Below are positions 1 through 12,100 of a stretch of 64,000 bases of DNA, piece after piece. The stretch lies in assembly GCF_019097595.1 (NCBI RefSeq), contig NC_080734.1, positions 19,706,392 through 19,770,391 on the forward strand, given 5' to 3'. The translations under genes were made by a program, and so were the position numbers. The first letter of the stretch is position 1. Each line of letters begins with the position of its first letter. The notes under the pieces were generated by a model. It saw only the letters and a list, made by a program, of their open reading frames with translations. It had not been told where the DNA came from and made no database searches. The DNA comes from Hemibagrus wyckioides (lineage: Eukaryota; Chordata; Actinopteri; Siluriformes; Bagridae).

Positions 1-1686
1 ATTGCAAAAAAATTATAATTTTCCCCCTCGGATCTCTATTATAAGAGACCTTAATACGCATTATCTGAAACAAGGTTAGAATATTTGTATAACTTATTGG
101 TTGAAACATATTTCCGCCCACATTTTTACATTCCCAGCTCAAGAAGGAGAACTGTAAGAAAGGTGTTTTGTAAGCAAAAAGAAACCTGTCTTTTAATCCT
201 GATTATTTTATTGTGTGTTTACTGGAAATGTTGTGAACAGGTTCCACTTGATTTCGAAGTAAGTCATCGTTCATTAGAGTTGCCTTGGTGCCAATGGTCT
301 TTTGAGACAGAGTCCCAATTCTATTACATGTTAAACTCATTGAAGTGGTCTAGAGAACGTTGTTAAGTTCCCCACTAAAGGCCTTAAGAGTTGGACAAGT
401 GTTTGCTCTGGGATCTGATGTGATTATGTGTGAAAATCCATTGCCGTCTTCACTCGATCAGTTCAGTTACACTGTGCTGCTGAATAATTGGCTTCCTCTC
501 GAGTGCAAATGTAGACGCTGGCTCTCATTTGAGCAGCTCGCAACTCAGGAGTCGCAATATTGTGTCAGCTGTAGCTCATTCACGTGAAGGAAGTCATCAG
601 GCAGCTGTTGCACAGTTAGTGACATTCTGCAGTAGTCCACGTTAGCTCTCTCTGCTATTATCACATCACACAATCACGTTTTTGTTATTTGGTAATAATT
701 TGTACAGTTTTGCATGCTAGATGTATTAATTCCCTGCTTCTGTTACAGGGCTGTATTATGTTTTGTCACACCTTTGAAAGGTTAAGTGTGTATTTCCTGA
801 TGAGAGCTCACTGCTGGAATTTTTTTCTTTTTTTTTGCAAACATATCAAGCAGAAGATTGACAAAATCTATGGACTGATTTGATGTATTTCTATAAACAG
901 AAGAGGAAGCGACTCTGTGGGTTTTTTTTTTTGTTCTGTTCTGTTATTTCATTTGGCTGAGAAATAACACTGGACCTGCACAAACAGGACAAATTTCACA
1001 GTTTCTAAAATTGTACATAACTGAGAACTACTTCAAGACTACAAATGAGAAGAATTCATTTTCAAGACCAAACTTTACTCTTATCTGCTAAACTATAAAG
1101 TGAGACATAACAGTTTACTCATCGATTTATTCAAAGTGATTCTACATCAAATGATTCTACATTTGCAGCAAGCACTTGAGTTGCAGTCTGTCTGTTCTGT
1201 AATACTGCTCTTTACATGCCAAATGTTTATCACCAATAAAACATTCAGTCTTCACCCACTCCTGTTGTACTTAGTTTTGTGGGAAATCGGGCGTTACGTC
1301 AGGAGGAAGGCGTACTGTAACGTGTCAGTCTAACCCAAGGAATCTACGCAAAGTGCAACCGAGGAACAGTGGAACACAAACCTGTTTCCGTCTATAAATG
1401 TTATAAAGGGTATTAAAAAAACATACACAAAATTTACACAAAAGTTTACGCCTGAACATAAAGCAGCAAGTGCTTCAATACAGTATTAAAAAGATAATAT
1501 AGCAAAAGCCCTTGTTTTTACCCTGTTGATCCTGAAGCTCTTTGATCAGAAAGCTTTCCTAAAGTTCCTGCAGTGTCTGTGTCTAATGCTGGATCAGGGT
1601 GTATTTGATGGAGTCTGTTTGGCATCCGTGTGCAGGAAGAACCTCTTCAGCATGTGCTTCATTTACAAACGTAGTGTGTGTAAGGT
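1..1686 (-). other. Sequence downstream of fzd3 stop, probable 3'UTR
   Basis: AT-rich, no coding frame that can be supported. On the minus strand AATAAA-type signals occur, for example at 1131-1126, about 560 bases after the stop codon. Long 3'UTRs are usual for FZD3, so the true end could lie further left, even outside the window. Confidence 0.5.
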
Positions 1687-1942
1687 TCAAGGAGTGGCTC
1701 CGCCTTCCTCTGTGACTGAGTGGACGCCGTTAACAGGGCCGCTCTGGGACGCCAGCTGAACGCTGCTGAGGTCCCGGATGCTGCCGTGTCGTGACTGGCT
1801 GTCTAGGTGCTGTGACCCGCCGTGTCGTGACTGGCTCTCCAATCGAACCGCGCTGCTTTGCTGAAGCTGCTCGTGAAGGCGGGATGCGCTGACGTGGGGC
1901 AGACGGAGCTCCTCTGCACCACGGAAATTACAGGACGTGTAC
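1687..1942 (-). CDS. fzd3: fzd3 coding exon 6: C-terminal tail and stop
   Basis: Acceptor cattgcag, then GTACACG. Encodes [20 protein letters not shown] and a tail with two SQSRHG blocks before SIRDLSS, ending in EEGGATP and TGA at 1689-1687. The tail matches the human DGRYTPCSYRG...SRHSSIRDLS arrangement, including the repeated Ser-Arg-His motif. Confidence 0.92.
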
Positions 1943-4900
1943 CTGCAATGAGAAACGAACACAACACAGAGCAGGTCAGCTGTTTCTACAGCACTGATCT
2001 ACATTCTGTTTGCTTTTTCACTGTACATGAAATGGTGTCACTGGGCATGTGCGACTCCACTGCATTGCTCTACAGTCACAGTGATGTATTTTGAACATAG
2101 AAGTATTATGAAACACATACAAAAAAAATGACTGTGTTGTCTGTTTACATATTTCCATGAGAAACTTAATAGAAAATCCACTGCAATCCATTGTACCTGG
2201 ATTGGAAAAACCTGACCTCTGACTTGGAAAAGAGCAATGGAACAGTCATTCGACTGGGAATTCCAAGTCAGGAACTTGGGCAAAATCCACCTTTCCCTAA
2301 TTCTCCAACATAAACAAACCTGACATCACAGAGATACAGCAGCGCACACAGACAATGGCCACAAAATTCCCATTAATTAAAATAATTTGCATTATTTTCT
2401 ACTTCATAAGACTTGATTTTACTTCAATTTCAATTCTATTTAATTTATTTGTTTAGCACTTTTAACAATGGACATTGTCTCAAAGAAGTTTTACAGAAGT
2501 ATAAAAACATAGAAGGAAAAAATGTATAAATTTTTAATTAAATGTTACTATTTTATCCCTACTATCTGACTTGATGTGTAGCTTAGTGTTCTGAAGGTTT
2601 TTTTAACAGCTTTGTAAGGTCAGGATTTTAGATTAAATGAATTATAGATTAAATTAAATTTATAGAATATAATTTTTAGATTAAAGTAATTTATTCTGAT
2701 TATAGCTAAAATTTACATTTACAATAACAATTTGATGCGCAATGAAAAACAAGTTATTTTTCTTGTATGTCTTTGTTAATCATGCAATACTAATAGTTTA
2801 TGTGCTATGGTGATGGACCAGTTGTCAGAGGAGGTCAGACAGGAGTGTCCTTGGACAATAATGTTTGCAGATGACATTGTGATCTGTAGTGAGAGCAGGG
2901 AGCAGGTGGAGGAAAACCTGGAGAGGTGGAGGTTTGCGCTGGAGAGAAGAGGAATGAAAGTCAGTTGTAGTAAGACTGAGTACATGTGTGTGAATGAAAG
3001 AGAGGGAAGTGGAACAGTAAGATTACAGGGTGAAGAGGTGAAGAAGGTACAGGAGTTTAAGTACTTGGGGTCAACAGTCCAGAGTAATGGACAGTATAGG
3101 AAAGAGGTAAAGAAGCGAGTGCAGGCAGGTTGGAATGGGTGGAGAAAGGTGTCACGAGTTCTGTGTGATACAAAAATTTCAGCGAGAATCAAGGGGAAGG
3201 TGATGCAAGACAGTGGTGAGACCGCCCATGCTGTATGGTTTAGAGGCAGTGTCACTGAGGAAGAGACAGGAGTCAGAGCTGGAGGTAGCAGAGCTGAAGA
3301 TGTTGAGGTTCTCTTTGGGAGGGACACGGTTGGACAGGATTAGAGATGAGTACATCAGAGGGACAGCTCATGTTGGACGTTTGGGGGACAAAGTTAGGGA
3401 GGACAGATTAAGATGGTTTGGACATGTCCAGAGGAGGGAGAGTGAGTATATTGGTAGGAGAATGTTGGACATGGAGCTGCCAGGCAGGAGGCAAAGAGGA
3501 AGGACAAAGAGGAGGTATATGGATGGAATAAATGAGGATATGAAGCTAGTGGGTGTAAGTGTTGAGGATGCAGAAGATAGGGATAGGTGGAGAGAGATGA
3601 TATGCTGTGGCCACCCCTGAAGGGAAAAGCTGAAAGAAGAAGAAGATTAATAAAGACTAGGCATACAAATATAACTGTGTTCTGATTGTTCATGTTTTTC
3701 CAAGCCAAGGTACTGGAACAGTTGTCAATCAGAGTTCAGGAAAATCAAATCAGGGGGAAAAGCTCTCCGATTTGGCTCCAACGGTGTTTCTTGCAATTTA
3801 GAGTCTTTCTTTCTCTAACAGATTGTTTAAGCATGGATTTAATGTAACACAGGTCTAGTTCAGTCTACTTTACAAACCTTACAAGGGTTAATCCAGTCAA
3901 AGCTTCATAAGTCCCAGAGCAAAAGTTCAGAACTAAATTTATTTAGTTTAGGTAAAACATTTTACAGTTTACTGAATGTTTTAGGCTATATAAAAAAATC
4001 TAAAGCAGAGATGAAGAGCATGCTCTGTTCTAACTGAACAGTTTTTATTTTTGCAAGAGTGAAAAAAAAAAAAATTCATTGTTTCTCTAAAACATAACAG
4101 GTTGAGAAAACCCAGAGGTATTAAAAAACTTGAAAAGTTTGATTGGAGAGCAGTGCAGCAGTCTGAAGTGGGCCCTTACACACTCGCATGCTCTGTTAAT
4201 CGAGTTACCTTGCACAGATTCTCTCTAACAGCAGCAATACAGATCACAACCTTTCACTTTAGGTCACGTCTTGTTTCAATCCTGCTGTTAAACTCAGTTG
4301 TTTTGTAGCCAATTCAAAACGAGTGAAGCCTGAGAACTTACCAAATACTCACTCAAACATTCTAAATAATACTTCAACAACACAGAGCTCTTTAACCAGC
4401 TCATGCTTCCTCACCTGCCATCATGAGACTGGCGCCGGCTGCTGTGGAAGCTGCTGGCTTTGCTGTGCATACTGCTCGGACGGCTGCTACCGCTGTGTCC
4501 TTCATCCAGCATGGCCAGGTGGGTGGAGGAGGCGTGGGTGGAGGTGCCCTGTGTGGAGGTTCCACGGGATTGGCGCACCACAGGAACTCCAGGCTCACGC
4601 AGCAGCAGCTGAGTAAAGTCCGGCTCCTGTAGCACCTGTCTGCTGTCGTTCACCACACTGCTGATGTGCAAAGGAGAATAAAAAATAAAGATATGAATAT
4701 ACATAAAGAGTGCAGGGAGTGTTTAGAATTTGCATTTGTTAAATATTACTTTAAACTGTATCTGATAAATTAAGAAACACTAATTTGTGTCAAATCACCT
4801 ATACAAAGAGCCAAGTGTGGCCACATGTCACAAAACCAAGACCAACTCAGTATACAAAAATATAATCACAGGCCTTTTCAGGGACAGCTCATCTCTTCAG

Positions 4901-6120
4901 GAGACTCACTCTTTTTTGTGATGCCCGTGAAAGAAGCTGGCCCACTCAAAGCAGGTCTTCTTGCTGCCCACCCAGAAGACTGAGGGGATTCCCACCACCA
5001 GCATCATCAAGTACTTAATGAGGAAGAGGGCAACATTCGGTTTGCTTGTCTGCTCCACCTGTACACACAACAGTCCAACAGCTAGATATCAGACAATATT
5101 GTACAAATTGCTGATGACAGCAAGTGACACAGAAACGCCTTTCATTTATTAGGCAGAACAATAAATGAGAATTTTTTAAAAATAAAAATCTATCACATCT
5201 ACACACTCATATTCCTGAAAACACTTGGACTGAACCATGTCATAGTTTACATGTCTCATCACTGTGACTCGGATGACTCTGGATTGGAGAATTTAATAAA
5301 TTGCTGCAAAAAATTACTGTGTCCATCTATTTAGATATTTTCATGAGGACATACAGGGCAGCTCCGAAAGTATTGGCACCTCTGTGTTTAAAAAAAAAAA
5401 AAAAAAGTGTTCATGGTTTATGAGCTTCATCTCACACTGAATATATATAACCCTTTATTTAAAAAAGGAATAACAAAACATGTGTCACAATTAATGGCAC
5501 CCCTCTGTCTAGTGATTTCTCGCTGCCAAAATAAGTTTACATTCACAACATCTGGTGGATGTTTTTATGCAGAGCGACTTACACAAATGCTCTGTAAACT
5601 TTACCATATCCTCATACTAGTGCATATAGGTCCAGAAATAATATCAAGCTAAAATCCTGTCAAAGAGGAGTACATGTAGAACAAGTTGAGGATTTTTATT
5701 TAATTAGTGCTCATTGAGTCTAGATTAATTAGATTAGGTTAGATACATTAAAGAATATTGAGTAAGGAATCTGAGAGCAAAATTTTTAAACACGTTTTTA
5801 TACAGTTTCATACGTTTTAATGCATGCTGGTACTTGAGTCCTGCTTTCTATCACTGTCTGTGGAGATTAAAAAAATGAGTAATAAAATAAAGGAGATAAA
5901 AAAGAATAGATATCTTAGGGCACATCCTCCCCGTGCAATACATGCACTATTAATTCACTGTAGACTCTAAAACTACTATTAATTATTTGGTATAAAAATA
6001 TAATAATACTGCATAATACAACAAAGTTATCCTTTCCCCTTGTTATGTGATATTATATATACACTAAAGCCCAATGGAGAAAATGGGACCTCATTAAAAA
6101 CAAATTTAATACAGGCTCAG

Positions 6121-6165
<45 letters not shown>

Positions 6166-9100
6166 CAAAAGTGCACTATATTCAGACATACAACTCACAT
6201 CTGTCTTGTCTACACCAGATTCATATTACCTGTTAAAATCTACATTATAGCCTCTTTTTTTCAAACTATATGGAATTCTGGCAAATGATTAGGTCACAAT
6301 GACATGAAAATGTTAATATAAATTATCGATTAAATATCATCATTCAGTGTAAGTCTGTTTTATTGTCCTTTACACACATTTTCAGTAAGGAATCATATCA
6401 CAGGAATATGAGAGAAAAAGCAGAATGTACGAGAGAAACAGACAGAAAGAGCTTCATGCAGAGTAAGTGCTTGAATACATGTGTGTGAGTGTACAGTATT
6501 TAATTATTCCAAGCTAATGTAAGAGACTAGGAGTTTGCCTGAGGCTTGTGGGCACCACAGTGATGCATTATTAGGTTTTTTACACAATATCAATTATTGA
6601 ATGCCATTTCTTTCAAACTAAATATTCTGTTTGACTGAAAATCACAACTCAAATAAATTTGTGAAATAATTAGAAAGAATATTGATCTTGCTGCTTTGTG
6701 TACACTTTGTGTATCCTACCTTGAATGGGCAGGGGATGTGGTAGTTCCTGCACTGCTCCTGCACCCATGTTATCTCCCACACTGGCCTGTAGCTCTGCTC
6801 ATACATGAAGCAGCCAATCACCGTCAGCAGTGGCACCAGGTAGAGCACAGAAAACACGCCGATGCGGATCATGAACTTGACCAGCTTGTCTTGGTTCTCC
6901 TTGTCCAGGGGGATCTCCATACGGACACGGTTCAGTGCCACAATGCCAGCCAAGAGCAGCACGACTCCAGCAGTCACAGCCAGAGCTAGTGGAGCCAAGA
7001 GGAACCAGCGCAAAGCCGTGAGATCGTAAAGACCCACGAAGCACACGCCACTCACACCGTCACCCTCCACCCTGTTCAGTGCCATGAGTGTGACAGTGAG
7101 AACACCAGGCAGTCCCCAGGCTACTGCGTGGAAGAGCAGCGCTTTCTTCTCGATCGCCTCACTGCCCCACTTAGGTACCGCAGCCAGGAACCATGTAACG
7201 GTGAGCACCACCCACCATGCGCTGCCCGCCATAGTAAAGAAGTAGAGGGTCATAAAAAGTAGTGTGCACGCTTTGTTATGTGAGCCCTGTGTGACAGTGG
7301 AAGCACGAAAATGTCCCGCTGTTGCCTTGTTGCATGCCACGCGCTCCTCTAACAGGAAGCCCAGGAAGAAGACCAACGAAACCATCATGTAGCACACAGA
7401 GTAGAAGACGATGGGCCGCTCGGGGTAGCGGAAACGTCCCATGTCGATGAGAAAGGTAAGGAAAGTGAAAAGCGTAGCGGACAGGCAGATGATGGACACC
7501 ACAGCAATGAAGTAGCGGGCAAAGACCAGCTCGTCCCTGCTGAAGTACATATTTGGGCACGGGGGTGAGCAGTCGCGCACTCCAAGGAATCTGTAGCCCA
7601 GCTCAGGTTCAACCTTCAGCTCGCGCGGGCACCAGAAGCCATAATCACGTTGTACAGATGCGGGAGATTCCTCTGTAGAGTCAGCACTTGAGAAGAGGTC
7701 CTCGGCTCGTGGATACGGCTCGTCGCATTCAGGAAACCTGAGAAACAATTAAGAATATGAGATACCTCATAATTGTGCCATTTTTAAAATGTAAAGTTAT
7801 GGAAAAGGTTTGTGAATAATGAAACTGTGCAACTGTTAGTTAATTATTGTTTTCAGTTGTTTTTGGTGTGAGACATGATTAAATCTTAATCACATGCAAG
7901 TGAATTTGAACCACAGTAACTTATGAGTTCCTATCAACAGAAGAACAGAAACAATGCCACGGTGACTGATTTGACCACGTGTTAATGTTGCTGGTTTATC
8001 TCTGGCTCTAATATGACTAATGTTTTCGGGCAAACTGCAGTTTTTAGGCTATTGTAGTACAAACTGTATATCCGTATATCAGATGAGCCATTTGCAAACA
8101 TCTGCTGGGAAGCTGTGGTTACCAGTAATGTATGATTTTAATAAATATGCATACTATCCTGTTCAAAATAAACATCAAGATTTTTGCAGCCACAGAAAGC
8201 ATATGAGACAGCTTAGTGTAGCTGCAATTGTCCTTATTCTCTTATTACTCCTAAACTAGACTAAAAAACTGACTAAGGCTGAATAAGCACACATGTATCC
8301 TAGTGTTTTTCAGAACATCTGATAGGATTTACCGGTTACAGGACATCTCTTCAGGCCAGCTTAATCCAAAGATATCCATGAGCTTGTAGCAGTCGCTCTT
8401 GGCTCGCTGGCACAGATGGCGACACGGCAGGGTTACTCGACCGTACTCCGTACACACCGGAGCGTAGAGCGCACACAGGAATGGACGCATGTCAGCCGAG
8501 CACTCCAGGTTCACCATGGGGTGGAAGGGCTGGAACGGGAAAACGATTCATTAAAGCATCACTAACATCAGCTTTCAAGGCACAACATAGTCTTGATCTT
8601 TATTAATGGTTACTTTTATGGCAGCAGTAAGGTCTAGTGGTTATAAATACTGGTAATGCAGTACATTAGGATTTGCTTCATTTGCTTTAGTTCCTATAGA
8701 TCAGGGGTGTCCAATCTTATCCACAAAGGGCCGGTGTGGTTGCAGATTTTCATTTCAACTGAGCAGAAGCCACACCTGAGTCTACTGAAAGCCAAGATCA
8801 GTGGATTAGCCAGTTGGAACCAGGTGTATCTTCTGCTTGGTTGGAATGAAAACCTGTACCCACACCGGCCCTTTCTGGATAAGACTGGACACCCCTGTTA
8901 TAGACAAACCGTCTCTGTTCAGTCGCTTGAATTTTTCAGGCACCTTTGTGTAGGGTTTTATACTGAGGCTTTCTATGCATTCTGGGATTGTCTGAGCCAT
9001 GGGAGCTGGACTTAAATATGCAAAATACGATGGGCGAGACCTCAATACATATGCTCCATCTGACTTACCTCAGAACACAGGAAGTCAGGTAAAGTGGGGG

Positions 9101-12100
9101 GAAAAAAAACACAGATACCTCAGTGTTCATCTTTTGTTAACAACAAGCTAGTCATCTAACTGTGATGATGAGCATTTTTACATTCATCAAACAGCAAACT
9201 GTAGAGTCAGTGTTACAGATTTTACATATCTATAAGTTATACAGTATAACTCATTTAAAGCTGTTTTTACTGCTGATGCTTTGAGAAGCCATATTGTTTA
9301 GCTGTCACTTGCTGAACTCAAAAGACCTGGAGGAGATCTTTCTAAGTTACCTTGGAATTCTGAGTTAAAGGGGCATTTATTTGTTTCTTTTTTTCCTGCT
9401 AGGAATATTGGGAATTGCAAGCTCTAGTTGACTGGAGTATATGAGCCACGGGGGCTGGACTTGGATTTGTAAATTCCCAGTGGGGGAGAACTCCACCCAG
9501 TACACGGCATAGCGCCTCTCTGCCTTTGTCCTTTTGCCACAATAACTTTGAGGTGAAAAAACATCCTGGTTTTTATAGCATTTGTAAATGTTGCTTATAC
9601 ATTCCTGCCAAATGTTCCAAAAACAACATTTCTGAGTATAAATGTTTAAAGTCATCATCAGCTATTAAGGTGTTGTGTAGCTCTTTGTTAACAAGCTGAA
9701 ACCTCCAGAAGTGAATCTATGAAGATTAGCACAAAGTCCTTACAGATTTATGAGCAAATGTTAAATTTAGCCTTTGATGTTTGAACTAACGTTTATCGTG
9801 TGCTCTGGGTTAACTGGAGAAATGAAACAAACCAGTAGTAAGCATGTTACAGTCAGTGTTAGAAGATGTAAGATGTTTCGTATGTACATATCAATAACTG
9901 AATGACGTTATTCCTTTGACACTTTCTCCAAGCTGCCAACCAAACTGCCTGTAAAAAAGGATTAGGATGGATGTTAGTCTTGCCCATTTTGACACAAAGC
10001 ATCCTCATCAAGGCATCTTTTCCTCACACCTAATCCATATTTAACATGTTGAATTCCGCTTGGATTCAGACTTGACACAATCGTGATGCTGTAAACAGAG
10101 ACGCATAAATGTGTGCAGCATTCAAGTAGCCGCCAGCCTTTCAGTCTCTGAGTTCTGTGTAGGAGAATAAAATTCTTTTTACGTTTATACTTTTTACAGA
10201 TTTTGTTCATGTTCCCTGTATGCTTGTTTTCAGGAATGTGACAGAGGCTACGGTTTTACAAAACATTTTCCCCCAGCATTGGACCGCAGTCCATTATATT
10301 CTGAGTGATGAGAAATGTAATGGACGCCCTCTTTTACCTTAAAGGTAGAATTCTAAATGTAAACAAATTCAGTAATTACATTACATTTATATTTGTGTAT
10401 CCAGACCGGTCAACTGTAAAGTGAATTAAACCTGAACCGGTTCAGTAGACAGCATTATTCTCCTGCTGGCCTGCACATCATTTACAATGTGTGCATCTTG
10501 ATGGTCACTGGTTGTCCTCGGGCAAAAATCTTTCCAAAAATCTGTGCTGTCCTTGCTCGGGTTTATAGAAAGCCTTTTTATAAGCCATGATGCAAAATCA
10601 CAAGCTATGGACAAAAATAAATGACATCAATGTAAGTTTCATACGTTATTTAGTATAAAATAGATAGGTCAAAAATAATACTTATATATTTTTTGATTAG
10701 ATAGTAATATAAATAAAATTAAATAAAAATTAACATTAAATATTATGAATAATAATTCTCATTATTAATATACATGAATATTCTGTTGCATTTGACTGTG
10801 GGCTGGAGCTCAGAACTACTACTAGTCATTTTTTGCATATTTAATGCAAATGTTTCTATTTCTTATTATCTTTAATTTAATAAGTCTTAGGAGGTGAAGG
10901 CCAGGTTTTCATTTCATTGCAATGTTATACATAATAACAACATGGCTGCTCATGACAGCATCAGCAGCAAACACAGCAGTACTTCGTAAATTTTAATGAG
11001 TATTATTACTTAATGAGTCCGTTTTTGCTTTAGATCAGTTAACATACAGACGCAATCGCACCTGTAACACTGACTATACAGGGAGGAGGACAATATACGT
11101 CACTCATCACAGTTTGGCAAGCTTGTTGCTTACAAAAGATAAGCATGACCATGGAGTTGTCCAGACATACGGTATTCCCCCACTTTGTACTCGCTTTCAT
11201 GAATGTGCAAGAAAAAATTATACAAAGGAAAAAATAAAATTTTCACCTTTTCTAACATCAGTAATTAGGACTATGTTTAAAAAACAAAAAATATCAGAAT
11301 AAAAGTCTCTAAATCTTTTAAAAAACCCTTTATAAAGCACATTTTAAAAACCCTTATCCTCTTCGACTTTGGCTCCAAGTCCAACCCACTGCAATGCATA
11401 AAAGAGTGAGTTTTAAGCTGTAACAGCTGTTTTATTTGAACCCTCAGGTCTTCTTGTACTTCTTGTACATATGCCTACTTGTGTAATCACTATAACCAGC
11501 GTTGGGGGAAACTGATCTGGTCACTGAGTTGAGAACAGCAGCTGTTATCTACTGTGGTTTCAATGTAATTTCAGCACTGACAAACAACCTAAAGTTTAAC
11601 TATTGCCTAAATTTAATTCCAGACGTTAAAAAATCAGACATGAGCATTTCAGTGATCGGCACATCAGCTCAAGTACTGAAATCCTAGATTTAAAGGGTTT
11701 TCAGATCCTTTTGGCAGATTGTGAATGGTGATTTTTAGGTGTTCAACCTGAGTGCTAAAATCGGACCAGTATCAGTATTGCATGATATGCAGTATTTAAG
11801 TATCAGAAAAAAGAGCATCAATCTGTTCTCTCTTATCATGACTCTGTATCTAATCTAGACGCATATGTTCTTCTCCACATATCCCCTCTGTGAACAAAGA
11901 CTGTGCCCAAATAATTACCAAAGGCATCGTTCAGAAAAGGTCAGGAATATGCATCAAGACTCTCACTGTCACTTAACTGCACACAGTTAAGCCATCATAT
12001 GGCCTTAAATCATTAAAAAAAAAAAAAAAAATCATACTGCTTTTTTGTGTTTATCTAGATCAAACTAAATATTTGTTTTTTCCTCATCATGGCTGCATGG

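Noticed and set aside
2776..3327. 183-codon minus-strand frame
   Set aside because: Antisense of the RTE-like reverse transcriptase frame, which explains its length.
6696..7612. Several open frames over the large fzd3 exon on both strands
   Set aside because: Shadows of the conserved minus-strand fzd3 exon 3.
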